DNA of 27,621 bases from Pyronema omphalodes (taxonomy: Eukaryota > Ascomycota > Pezizomycetes > Pezizales > Pyronemataceae): positions 1 to 27,621 of the forward strand of contig JAJJXM010000160.1 of the NCBI GenBank assembly GCA_024516155.1, given 5' to 3'. Numbering within the stretch: position 1 is the first letter of the stretch; every line of letters starts with the position of its first letter. Shown one piece after another: positions 9,203 through 17,443 of this stretch. The position numbers were made by a program, and so were the translations under genes. The notes below the pieces were generated by a model. The model made no database searches, was not told the DNA's origin, and saw only the letters and a program-made list of their open reading frames with translations.

Positions 9203-10770
9203 GACACCTCTTCTTCATTATCCAACAATTCCACGCTCGCCACTTTAACGTTCGTCTTGGCGGGGCACGACGCAGCCATGTGGCCGAGGCCATCGCAGTA
9301 GAGGCAACGTCCTTCTGACAGGCGGGTCGCGCGCTCCTGTGCCGACAGTTTCTGACGGGGTCCCTGGGCAGGGGTTTGCTTGCTGGAGGAGGCGGTGGTG
9401 GCTTGGGTAGCGGGGGTGGGGCGACTGGTGGCGGGGGTGTCGGCGGTAGTGGCTTTAACTTGGCCGCGGTTGGTACGCAGCTTGGGGAGGTTCTCAAGTG
9501 CTCTCAATTGGGAGTCCAGTTTTTGGCACTGGTCAACAAATTCGTGCATCGTGGTGGTGGGAGGGGCGCCAACCAACTTTTCGTGCAACTCGAGGGACAG
9601 CCCGTTACGCAGAGCATCCATGGTGGCGGCTTCATCCCAGCCTAATTCTGCGACCAGGCGGGAGAACTCTGCATAATAGTCCAAAAATTCGCGGTTGTTT
9701 TGTCGGAGATTTTGTAGTTTGAAACGAGCCGTTGCGCGCTCGTCCGGGTCTCCAAAGGTACGCTGTAAGATTTTAATGACGTCCTCGACGTCGTTGAGGG
9801 CCCAGCGGTTGCTATTTTCCTTGATATAAGGAAGAATCTGATCCAAGGCGCGTCCGCGGACGCGGCCCATGGCATAAGAAATCCGTTTGTGAGGGGTTGG
9901 GAAGCGTAGTTCGTCGCTCACCAACTTGATGCGAAGCAAGGAGACAAAGCGGTGGAGGTCCTCCCTGTTGGACCCGTCGAAGGTTGGCGGATCCGAGATT
10001 TTGTCTCCGGTCACGCGGATGCCAGGGGAGGCGAGTAGCGCGTTGATGAGTTCACGCTGGCGGGTGAGCTCCTTCTCGTAGTAGTGAATTTGATTCGTAT
10101 CTGCTTGTTCCTCCGGGGTTAGGAGGATTTCCGGATCTCGGGGGGGGGGGGTCTTGGAATTGGTGCGATTATAGCGGGGGCGGGGGCTGCGGCTGCGGCT
10201 GTGGTAGGGGGTGCGGCGGTTCGCGGCACTGTTTCTGGGCCATTTGGATAAACCTGGACGGAGCCAGTCTGGATAACGACAGGGGGAATGGGGGCAGGGG
10301 TGGGAGCTTCCGGAGCGCGGGAGGCGACAGGGCTGGAAACCCGAGTGCTGTTACGGGAGCCGGGGGTTTCCGCGAGGTCGTTTAAGAGATAGCCCGTGCG
10401 GTGGTCTTGAGCGTCTAGGATGGATTGCGCGAGTTGTTTGGTGAAAGTAAGCGGTTCATGGCCGTCAGGGAACTGGGCCATGGAGGCAGCGTTCACAATT
10501 TGCTGCCAGTGTCCTTCGTGGATAAGTTTGTCGTGCATTCTGGCGGGCTCGGAGGATTGGCTTGAGTCTGATGGTGTGGCGGACGTGCTCCTGGTAAGTG
10601 TAGTCCTGGAGTTCCCAGCGGACCACAAGGTAGCAGTGATTTTCTGCTCTTCGGATGGTTCTTCGCACTGCGCCAGCGAATCGGTCGGAAATCCCGAAGG
10701 TTTCGTTTAGGGTGTGCGTTTCCAGGGCTTGTTTTAAGGCGTAGGTCCAAGCAGAACCGGTGGGGTTCAT
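9190..10770 (-). pseudogene. Gypsy-1 gag: capsid/nucleocapsid protein, two frameshifts
   Basis: The structural protein of the virus-like particle. I take the start as the ATG at 10770 (MNPTGSAWTYALKQALE), 35 nt after the LTR. The frame shifts once around 10545-10565 and again in the 12-C run (G-run on plus, 10140-10151), after which it is open to the stop at 9190. The middle part is Ala/Pro-rich. The C-terminal third (from about 10014) has a retrotransposon-gag capsid core (PPTFDGSNREDLHRFVSLL..., ILQRTFGDPDERATARFKLQNLRQ) and one zinc knuckle CLYCDGLGHMAASC (C-x2-C-x4-H-x4-C). A Lys/Arg/Glu-rich helix (YYEKELTRQRELINALL) precedes the core. A length near 525 aa is normal for a gypsy Gag. Confidence 0.85.
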
Positions 10771-10805
10771 GCGTGTTGGTTGAATAATTATTCGATCGAA
10801 CGTAA
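10771..10805 (-). other. Gypsy-1 leader between 5' LTR and gag
   Basis: A 35-nt stretch that must contain the primer-binding site. It starts TTACGTTCGATCG in minus sense. I do not recognise complementarity to a common initiator tRNA, so the primer is unassigned; self-priming, known in Tf1/sushi-type elements, is possible. Confidence 0.5.
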
Positions 10806-11334
10806 TGTCAGGGAACTAGGAACGGACGTTCAAAGAACACACTGAACACTACCGGCAAGGGGGACTAGGCGGGTTCCAGGACGGGGAACAGAAGGACAAG
10901 GACCGAAGTGCTCGTTAGACGGACGGCACACGAAACAGGAACAGGGACAAGGACAAAAATGACGTGGGACTGGAAGGAGAAGTCTTTATTAAGAGTAAGG
11001 GAAAGACACAAGACGTTCGATGGAGAACTCAACAACGGGGAGGCAAGCCTCCTTATGTACAAAGCGGCGGCCAGCACTCTTGCTGGGCCGTCATCCAACA
11101 TCGCTACATGAAAGCTTCCGTTCTCCATCAATTCACCTGCGACGCCACAGCTCTCCAGCTCATGGTACGTCATCCATCATCAATCAGTCTATCAATCACA
11201 ACGGCACGGCACACACAACAACACAACGACAACACAACACAACGCGGCAAGACAACCGCACGATGTCGACAACAACAACGACAACACAATGATGACGCAA
11301 CAACACAACGGCTCGTCAGCCGTGTGCCGTGACA
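10806..11334 (-). repeat. Gypsy-1 5' LTR (529 bp)
   Basis: It starts TGTCACGGC and ends CCCTGACA in minus sense, giving the inverted termini TGTCA/TGACA. The gag leader follows directly. The U3 end is GTT-rich low-complexity sequence (plus strand 11209-11318, ACA/AAC repeats). A TATA-like TACATAAGG lies near 11050 and AATAAA (plus TTTATT, 10985-10990) can serve as the polyadenylation signal. The LTR interrupts LINE copy L3. The expected 5-bp target duplication (GTTTT at 11335-11339) cannot be checked because the other LTR is outside the window. Confidence 0.85.
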
Positions 11335-11576
11335 GTTTTGGGGGGAGCGTTATTGGTGTTGCGCACGACAGGGGTGGCGGAGCTTTCGCGGGAAGACGCG
11401 TCTTCGTCGCTAGAGTCATCGCTGACGTCAGAGCACGTGTCTTCGTGCATTTCCGTGTCGGACGCGTCGGACCCTTGCGGCTCCGGGTTAGCGCGTTTTT
11501 CTTTCGCGAGCGCTCGAGGGGGTGTTTTGTCGGGGGGGAGGGGCTGTTTCTCAACAGCAGAGGATCGGGTGGGCAT
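11335..11576 (-). pseudogene. L3 ORF1, N-terminal 80 codons
   Basis: It starts MPTRSSAVEKQPLPPDK and is open to the LTR junction, ending around NTNNAPPKT. It keeps the acidic DTCSDVSDDSSDEDASS segment and the KEKR basic patch, and lacks the frameshift that L1 has at this place. The last codons read by an ORF finder beyond 11335 (VTAHG) belong to the LTR. Only the family assignment is certain; the fragment cannot be functional. Confidence 0.85.
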
Positions 11577-11853
11577 CGGAAGCTCGGAATAAGTTGTTTC
11601 TGCGGTAGCGACAAGGAATCCGCGATTGAAATGATGGTTTTTGATGTGGGTGGAGGGTGGTGTTGACGGAACCGGTTCGCGGGGGTTTTCTCAGGGGCCC
11701 GAAAACTCTTTTTCGATGAAAACTCAACGAAAAAGAGAGGGCCTGCTCTGGAAAGGCTGCGAATAGGTAATTCGGGGCTGCCGAACAATAATCCGCGATA
11801 AAATCTTGCGATTTCGGCGTGGTTGTTGAAAAGGCAGGGGGGGTCGCTCTTTG
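11335..11853 (-). mobile_element. L3: 5' fragment of the L1/L2 LINE family
   Basis: The minus-strand sequence aligns with the first ~520 nt of L1 and L2: the leader with the CTCTTTTTCG/CGAAAAAGAG hairpin (11706-11737), then the start of ORF1. It is cut on its 3' side by the Gypsy-1 LTR, so the remainder should reappear beyond the far LTR of Gypsy-1. Its 5' side abuts X1 through a short 27-bp segment (11854-11880). Confidence 0.88.
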
Positions 11854-11880
11854 TTTTTCTTCTGTTCCGTTTTTGCTTTT
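11854..11880 (-). other. Junction X1/L3: antisense scrap of the 3' module
   Basis: In minus sense it reads AAAGCAAAAACGGAACAG followed by AAGAAAAAC. This resembles the reverse complement of the LINE/X 3' module (compare the reverse complement of 27297-27321). It fits neither X (whose other copies continue differently after AGCGG) nor the L1/L2 5' end exactly. Confidence 0.45.
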
Positions 11881-13407
11881 CCGCTGTTGTCTCCTGACTC
11901 TTTGCCCTTTGAGATACCCGGGCCAGCCCTGCCCCTCTTCTCCTCCCCTCTCTCCCCTTCTCCCTCCTTCTTCCTCAGCCTTCTCGCTGCCCCGCCTCGC
12001 CTCTCTCCCCTTCTTGTCGGTGGTGTTGTAAGTCCAAGATTGCCATTCCCAAGCACAATCTGGACGTTGATGCCTCCGCTCTTGACGACTTCTGCCCAAG
12101 TCTTCTTTGCCGAGGGGGTTGTCTGTCTGGGTTGGTGGGTATTCTTTCCCCGTCCACCATTCTTCGTTGTAGGGGTCCGTTTGGGTATCGCTGCCATAGA
12201 TGTCGTCTCCTTCGCTTTCATCTTCTTCTTCTGTGTAGCCTTTGCCTCCACAGTCCTCCATCCGTTGGTCTCAGGAGGGGCAGTGCTTGGGGCGTTGGGT
12301 AGAGGTGTGTCCTGAGCAGATGAACTGTCAGGGTGAGGTTCCAGTGTCGCTTCGGTCGACGTGATTGCGAGGAGAGGTAGGGGGAACGTAAGCTTGAGAG
12401 CATCAAGCTTGTCCTGGGCGGCGGTAGTCGCATGTTTCGAGTGCATCAGGCTTCGCACCGGTGATGCAGCTCTCGGTTTGTGGTTGACCGGTGCTCTGGT
12501 CGTTGGTGAGGTTGGTTCGGTGTTCTGGTCGCTTCCCCTTCGCTTTCTCTTGCCAGGAGGGTTTCGAACCGCGTCCAGGACATCCTGGATGTCATGGTGG
12601 ACGACGGACAGTTGCATAGTCATCTCTTCCATCGCTGAGGAAGAGGCCGTGAGGTTCAGTGAGGGGGGCGCCGAAATGACTTGTTGATGTTCGTCGATTT
12701 TCTTCGTCAGGGCGTCCACAGCAGCCTTGAGAGCTGCTGTTTCTGCCTGTGTAGAGTCGTATGCTTTGCGCAGCGTCGCGTTTTCGAAGAGCAGATCGTT
12801 GGATTTGGTCATCATGACGTCGACTCTGTGGCGCATCTCATCGCTGTTGTTGCGTATGGTGTCATCGAGGGTATTGAAGCGTCGCTGTGTGTCCCGGTGG
12901 ATCTTTTGTATCCCTAGGAAGCTGGCTCCAGTGAGTTCGGCTTGGTTGTCATGAAACAGTTGATGTAGGGTGGCATAGTTGTCGTCAACTGCGATTGCCT
13001 TATTAATTGCAGATACACACGAGCGGCGGTAGTCGCTGAACCGGCTTTGTTCAGCTGTCGCCTGTTGCTGCAGTGTAGAAGCCGAAGGGGCTGGTGATCC
13101 TGCCGGGACCACGCTCTGGGAGGCCTTCCGAGTGAAGTTTCCATCAACTCCATCGACTTTTCCATCGCTTCCATCGGAGGTAGGTTTAGGACCCTTACGA
13201 TACTGGTCCATCCGGGCTGTGTAGGCGTTGTACAGCTCTATCATCTGTTTTGTCGTCGGTGCCTGCTGTGTTGAAGCCGAAGGAACTGGTGATCCTGCCA
13301 AGACCACGCTCTGGAAGGGCTTTCCAGCGAAGTTTCCATCAACTTCTTCAACTTTTCCATCTCTTCCATCAAAAGTAGGTGTAGATCCATCATGACGAAG
13401 GTCGGCT
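11881..13407 (-). mobile_element. X1: longest copy of retroposon X, with coiled-coil ORF, 3' truncated
   Basis: One uninterrupted minus-strand frame of about 500 codons. The N-terminal part holds two copies of a 65-residue repeat (each with DGxDGKV..VDGNF and a downstream AGSPxPSAST). Next comes a long heptad-rich region (RRFNTLDDTIRNNSDEMRHR..., LLFENATLRKAYDSTQAETAALKAAVDALTKKIDEH), a Lys/Arg segment (PPGKRKRRGSD), the block KKTWAEVVKSGGINVQIV, and an Arg/Gly/Glu-rich tail. I do not recognise a named domain. Coiled coil plus basic tail is what LINE ORF1 proteins often look like; that is inference. No clear start codon is visible: the frame runs into Gypsy-2 integrase antisense at 13408-13460. 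The copy stops at about 11881 in the coding tail, where the other copies continue into the shared 3' module. Confidence 0.7.
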
Positions 13408-13839
13408 GTCTGGCTGAAGAGGAAGAATGTGAAAACCACCCGACCCTCCAACAAGCTCAATTACAAGCTATTGGGCCCCTACACCATCTTGTCTAAGGTA
13501 GGGTCGTGAGCTTATAAGCTGGACCTCCCCCCAAACGCAAAGATCCATCCAGTATTTCACATCTCCCTGCTAGAACCGTCTCAACCTACTTCGACCACCA
13601 TCCCAGGCCATATTCAGCCCCCTCCGCTACCGATTATCCTCGACGACGAGGAAGAGTGGGAAGTTGAGGAGATAGTGGACGCTCGACGCCACCGGGGACA
13701 GATCCAATATCGAGTCAAGTGGACTGGTTTCCACGACCCCGATACGACCTGGTACCCCGCCAACAATTTCCAAAACTCCCCCGACGCCATCACCCAATTC
13801 CACCGCAGGTACCCTAATAAACCTGCCCCACAGCTGTAA
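13408..13839 (+). pseudogene. Gypsy-2 pol C-terminus: integrase GPY/F module and chromodomain
   Basis: The translation in one frame gives VWLKRKNVKTTRPSNKL, then LLGPYTILSKVGS (the GPY/F motif of Ty3/Gypsy integrases), AYKLDLPPNAKIHPVFHISLLEP, and a chromodomain starting EEWEVEEIVDARRHRGQIQYRVKW, continuing TGFHDPDTTWYPANNF and ending QFHRRYP. The aromatic and hydrophobic chromodomain positions (V-E-x-I, Y-x-V-K-W, T-W) are kept. Chromodomains direct integration to modified heterochromatin. A TGA at 13507-13509 interrupts the frame between GPY/F and the chromodomain. The stop TAA (13837-13839) overlaps the ATG of the next ORF as TAATG. Confidence 0.9.
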
Positions 13840-14459
13840 TGGACGATAGAACGAATTCTGAGGACCCCCCGTCCTCTTTGGGCTGGTACCGAAGCCCTAC
13901 TCCTCCGGCAGAAAACAAATCTCCCCACCCCACGATCCCGCACGCAGAACTACACTGGTCGTTCTGCAACAATGACTCCTGCTCCATTCACCTCCAATCG
14001 AAACCAAACGGCAATCATTTCCCAGCGGTGGCGCAAGCAATTGCGGCACGCATGAAAAAATCATGTAGCTGCGGGCAGCTACATGACCCCGAGTTAGAAT
14101 GGGTGATCCGACACCGAAGGATGGACCCGCAAAAAGCCTGCAAGGCCTGGCAGAAAGGAAAGAGACTCTGCAACGTGTGCAATTTCCTGGTCAACAAAGA
14201 CGGACACGACCAGAGATGCGGCATCAGGGGATGGAAACCCCCCACGGATACCCAGGCAACGATTCCACCCTGCAAGGACGAGCCCGAGACAGGAAGGGAA
14301 CCCCCCGTCCCTACGGAAAATCAGGAAAACAAACCACCCCGTCCCCGCGAACTGGAATCGGAGGACCCCACCATCCATATGGTCCGACACCAACTCCCAG
14401 TGATTATGATGACCGGACCCTCGGACCACGAGAAGGTGGCGATCAACCTGTCTTTCTAG
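13839..14459 (+). CDS. Gypsy-2 accessory ORF (206 aa) with Cys/His motifs
   Basis: It starts with the ATG of the TAATG overlap with pol, a layout used for termination-reinitiation. The product has HWSFCNNDSCSIH (C-x4-C-x2-H, residues ~47-59), CSCG..H, and further on CNVCNFLVNKDGHDQRC (C-x2-C-x8-H-x3-C), both plausible zinc sites. It is otherwise polar, ending in a Pro/Glu-rich stretch. I do not know a function. I have the impression that similar small ORFs with HW..C....C..H occur after the chromodomain in other basidiomycete gypsy elements, but this is memory, not a search. After the TAG at 14457-14459 the same frame stays open into the LTR, so the ancestral protein may have been longer. Confidence 0.7.
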   Translation: MDDRTNSEDPPSSLGWYRSPTPPAENKSPHPTIPHAELHWSFCNNDSCSIHLQSKPNGNHFPAVAQAIAARMKKSCSCGQLHDPELEWVIRHRRMDPQKACKAWQKGKRLCNVCNFLVNKDGHDQRCGIRGWKPPTDTQATIPPCKDEPETGREPPVPTENQENKPPRPRELESEDPTIHMVRHQLPVIMMTGPSDHEKVAINLSF

Positions 14460-14787
14460 CAGACAGTGGAGCCGGAACAGCATCTCCCCACCGTCGACTG
14501 CCGACCAACCAACGACCTGACATCCGCGCCTTGTTCGGATCCCCGGGAGCCCCCCCCATCAGGGCACCAACAAGATCAAATACCGCCGTTCTCCTTAGGG
14601 CACCAACAAGAACAAATAACGGCGCCCCCCTTAGGACACCAACAAGAGGAAATACCGCCTTATGTCCTCGAGGACATCACCCAGGACGTCGTACGTCGCC
14701 GACGTCGGGGAAGGCAGTATCGGGGACGGTCCCCCATCCGGAGGCCCGCGTTGGGGACTGCCTACGGCCTCGCCGGAGTCTCGGCCT
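14460..14787 (+). other. Open continuation of the accessory ORF with GHQQ repeats and Arg-rich end
   Basis: The same frame as the accessory ORF continues without a stop to the polypurine tract. It encodes three imperfect repeats of LGHQQ(D/E)(Q/E)I (direct repeats around 14563-14660, unit near GGCACCAACAAGAACAAATA), then YVLEDITQDVVRRRRRGRQYRGRSP. Codon-spaced repeats with conserved protein sequence suggest it was coding. Either TAG is a recent nonsense change or it is read through. Confidence 0.5.
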
Positions 14788-14798
14788 GGAGGGGGGGG
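14788..14798 (+). promoter_or_regulatory. Gypsy-2 polypurine tract
   Basis: GGAGGGGGGGG followed by CTTA and then the LTR start TGTCA. A purine run directly upstream of the 3' LTR is the plus-strand primer site of LTR retrotransposons. Confidence 0.8.
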
Positions 14799-14802
14799 CT
14801 TA

Positions 14803-14817
14803 TGTCACAACGCTCCC
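14803..14817 (+). repeat. Gypsy-2 3' LTR start; also the left copy of the 15-bp duplication
   Basis: TGTCACAACGCTCCC is the first 15 bp of the 3' LTR after the polypurine tract. It recurs at 17249-17263, where the LTR continues. The duplication flanks the inserted X array. Confidence 0.85.
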
Positions 14818-15123
14818 CACTATTATTTCGTTGGTCTTGTTGTCCAACCGCGTCTGCTGTTCCAGTGCCCTGCTTGCACAGAGGCCGCCTCGCCGGGCTC
14901 CTCCCTTTCCTCCTCCCTTCCCCTCCCATTTTTAACCATTTTCCCTCCTTTATTTCCTCCACAAAGCAAAAACAAAACCAAAGCAAAGTTAAACAGCCGC
15001 CGGGCCACCCGCGCCCCCACTCTCCTCTCCTCTCTCACCTCCTCCGCCGGTGTCTCCTGACTCTTTGCCCTTTGAGACACCCGGGCCTGCCCTGCCCTTC
15101 TTCTCCTCCCCTCTCTCCCCTTC
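14818..15123 (-). mobile_element. X array piece D, lacking the 3' tail
   Basis: In minus sense it starts AAGGAGAAGGGG (coding-tail region), contains the shared 3' module (14859-14973), and ends at the duplication after ...AAATAATAGTG. Its last ~50 nt diverge from pieces B and C and are about as close to the corresponding part of L1. The hairpin and repeat tail are absent. Confidence 0.75.
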
Positions 15124-15610
15124 TCCTTCCTTGTTTCTTTGTTTGTTTGTTTATTCATTACTTGTTTGCAACCCGAGGGTTATGACAAGAGACAGATAAA
15201 TACAAAAAAAGAAAGAAAAGGAAACGCAAAAGCAAAAACCCCTGTCTCCACCTCTGCCCTTTTCCTCCTCCCTGCGCTGCATTGTTGTGGGGTCTGTCCC
15301 CACTGTTACTACTGGGGTGTGTTGTCCATATCGCGTCTCTTGTTCCAGTGCCCTGCTTGCACAGAGGCCGCCTTGCCGGGCTCCTCCCTTTCCTCCTCCC
15401 TTCCCCTCCCATTTGTCACCATTTTCCCGCCTTTATTTCCCCCACAAGGCGGAACTAAACAAAACCAAAGCAAACTTAAACAGCCGCCGGGCCACCCATG
15501 CCCGCACTCTCCTCTCCTCTCTCACCTCCTCCGCTGGGGTCTCCTGACTCTTTGCCCTTCAAGTCACCCGGGCCCGCCCTGCCCCTCTTCTCCTCCCCTC
15601 TCTCCCCCTC
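15124..15610 (-). mobile_element. X array piece C (487-bp unit)
   Basis: Minus sense: coding-tail start, shared 3' module, then the X-specific 3' end with ATTTATCTGTCTC, hairpin AACCCTCGGGTT (15170-15181) and AATAAACAAACAAAC tail (about 15131-15158). It is nearly identical to the distal part of piece B, the neighbouring unit. Confidence 0.8.
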
Positions 15611-16258
15611 TCCTTCCTTGTTTGTTTGTTTGTTTGTTTATTCATTACTTGTTTGCAACCCGAGCGTTCTGACAAGAGACAGATAAATACAAAGAAAGAA
15701 AGAAAAGGAAACACAAAAGCAAAAACCCCTGTCTCCACCTCTGCCCTTTTCCTCCTCCCTGCGCTGCATTATTGTGGGGTCTGTCCCCACTGTTACTACT
15801 GGGGTGTGTTGTCCATATCGCGTCTCTTGTTCCAGTGCCTAGCTTGCACAGAGGCCGCCTCGCCGGGCTCCTCCCTTTCCTCCTCCCTTCCCCTCCCATT
15901 TTTAGCCATCTTCCCGCCTTTATTTCCTCCACAAAGCAAAACTAAACAAAACCAAAGCAAAGTTGAACAGCCGCCGGGCCACCCATGCCCTCACTCTCCT
16001 CTCGTCTCTCACCTCCTCCGCTGGTGTCTCCTGACTCTTTGCCCTTTGTGTCACCCGGGCCCGCCCTGCCCCTCTTCTCCTCCCCTCTCCCCCCTTCTCC
16101 TTCCTTCTTCCTCAGCCTTCTCGCTGCCCCACCTCGCCTCTCCCCCCTTCTTGTCGGTGGTGTTGTAAGTGCAAGATTGCCATTTCCCAGCACAATCTGG
16201 ACATTGATGCCTCCGCTCTTGACAACTTCCGCCCAAGTCTTCTTTGCGGAGGGGGTTG
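15611..16258 (-). mobile_element. X array piece B
   Basis: It starts abruptly within the ORF (CCCTCCGCAAAGAAGACTTG, encoding ..PSAKKTWAEVV), directly after the tail of piece A, and runs to its own AAAC tail near 15620. The hairpin (15657-15668) has lost one arm (AACG..GGTT). The ORF end is open (WAEVVKSGGINVQIV...) and is followed by the shared module (about 15829-15945). Confidence 0.8.
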
Positions 16259-17248
16259 TTTGTTTGTTTGTTTGTTTGTTTTCTCATTACTTGTTTCCAA
16301 CCTTAAGGTTATGACAAGGGACAGATAAATACAAAAGAGAAGAAGAAAGAAACGTAAAAGCAAAAACCCAGTCTCCGCCTCTACCATCCTCCTCCTCTTG
16401 ATCGTTGTGGTTGTGGGGTCTGTCCCCACTGTTACTACTGGGGTGTGTTCTCCATATCGCGTCGCTTGTTCCAGTGCCCTGCTTGCACAGAGGCCGCCTG
16501 GCCGGGCTCCTCCATTTCCTCCTCCCTTTCCCTCCCATTTTTAACCATTTTCCTGACTTTATTTCCTCCACAACGCAAAAACAAAACCAAAGCAAAGTGC
16601 AACAGCCGCCGGGCCACAATTGCCCCCACTCTCCTCTCCTCTCTCACCTTCTCCGCCGGTGTCTCCTGACTCTCTGCCCTTTGAGGCACCCGGGCCCGCC
16701 CTGCCCCTCTTCCCCTCCCCTCTCTCCCCTTCTCCTTCCTTCTTCCTCAGCCTTCTCGCCGCTGCCCCTCGCCTCTCTCCCCTCCTTGTTGGTGGTGTTG
16801 TCAGTCCAAGATTGCCATTCCCAAGCACAATCTGGACGTTGATGCCTCCGCTCTTGACGACTTCTGCCCAAGTCTTCTTCGCGGAGGGGGTTGTTGGTCT
16901 GGGTTGGTGGGTATTCTTTCCCCTTCCACCATTCTTTGTTGTAGGGGTCTTGCTGGGCGTCGCTGCCATAGGTATCGTCTCGTTCTCTTTCTGCCTCATC
17001 CTCTGTGTAGCATTCGCCTCCACAGTCTTCCATCTGTTGGTCTCAGCAGGGGCAGTGCTTGGGGCGTCGGGCAGAGGTGTGTCCTGAACAGCGAAACTGT
17101 CAGGCTGAGGTTCCGGTGTCCCTTCGGTCGACGTGATTGCGAGGGGAGGTTGGGGGGACATAGGCTTGAGGGCATCAAGCTCGTCCTGGGCGGCGGTAGT
17201 CGCATGTTTCGAGTGCACCAGGCTTCGCATCGGTGATGCCGCTCTCGG
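16259..17248 (-). mobile_element. X array piece A: 5'-truncated X with complete 3' end
   Basis: The ORF part is open from the duplication to 16559 (about 230 codons): SMRSLVHSKHATTAAQDELDALKP-type sequence, KKTWAEVVKSGGINVQIVLG, Arg/Glu-rich tail, then readthrough into the shared 3' module. The 3' UTR (16259-16558) follows at once, with no ORF2. It ends in hairpin AACCTTAAGGTT (16299-16310) and (AAAC)n. This piece best shows that X lacks a replicase gene between its ORF and its tail. Confidence 0.8.
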
Positions 17249-17263
17249 TGTCACAACGCTCCC
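17249..17263 (+). repeat. Right copy of the 15-bp duplication flanking the X array
   Basis: TGTCACAACGCTCCC, identical to 14803-14817. The base before (G versus A) and the base after (G versus C) differ, so the repeat is 15 bp. Gypsy-2 LTR sequence continues from 17264. Confidence 0.85.
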
Positions 17264-17443
17264 GTGACATGCTCCTGGCCTCCGCCGTCACCACCGCAGG
17301 GCTATGGGTGGTTGCCATCACCCTGGCAACCTGCTACGCCATCATGAAGTAATAAGGATAGGGTTAGGGCAACGGGCTGGGCCCCTTGCCGGGGATTTTC
17401 ATATGTTAGGAGTTATTTATTATTTGAATTTATTTTAGGTATC

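Larger units (their letters stand above)
1..11334 (-). mobile_element. Gypsy-1: Ty3/Gypsy LTR retrotransposon, 5' part, split by LINE L1
   Basis: Read on the minus strand the order is 5' LTR (10806-11334), gag (9190-10770), protease-RT (7440-9202) and RNase H (1-429). Integrase and the 3' LTR would lie left of the window. This PR-RT-RNaseH order after gag is diagnostic of Ty3/Gypsy. Positions 430-7439 are not part of the element: they are a LINE flanked by a 13-bp duplication. Removing the insert and one duplication joins the two pol pieces in the same frame (7023 bp between equivalent codons, a multiple of three). The element itself sits in an older LINE fragment (L3). Defects are two frameshifts in gag and one TAG in RT, so this copy looks recently dead rather than ancient. 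Confidence 0.9.
14818..17248 (-). mobile_element. X array: head-to-tail copies of retroposon X inserted in the Gypsy-2 LTR
   Basis: A 2431-bp insert between 15-bp duplications, made of four minus-strand pieces, A to D. A (about 16259-17248) has an ORF end plus a full 3' end. B (about 15611-16258) starts inside the ORF. C (about 15124-15610) and D (14818-15123) start at the same X position as each other, giving a 487-bp period between 15124, 15611 and 16098. A, B and C end in the AACC..GGTT hairpin and AAAC repeats; D lacks that tail and stops in mid 3' UTR against the duplication. Tail-to-body junctions without intervening host DNA point to concatenated copies rather than separate insertions. 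Confidence 0.8.

Noticed and set aside
11192..11788. 198-aa minus ORF as a separate gene
   Set aside because: It is an alternate frame across the L3 leader, ORF1 start and Gypsy-1 LTR.
14457..14465. TAG CAG ACA as a viral-type stop readthrough signal
   Set aside because: The known motif needs CAR-YYA; the second codon does not fit, so I list only the open continuation.
15124..16310. Regularly spaced repeats as a CRISPR array
   Set aside because: Units are 487 bp, eukaryotic retroposon 3' ends with microsatellite tails; no short direct repeats with unique spacers.
14466..16842. Many plus-strand ORFs of 70-240 aa (CT-rich, repeating CxxCTEAASPGSSLSSSLPLPF)
   Set aside because: They are the antisense of tandem X 3' ends and repeat with the 487-bp unit; products of composition, not genes.
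17350..17366. TAGGGTTAGGG as telomere repeat
   Set aside because: Only about two units inside an LTR; no array, likely chance.
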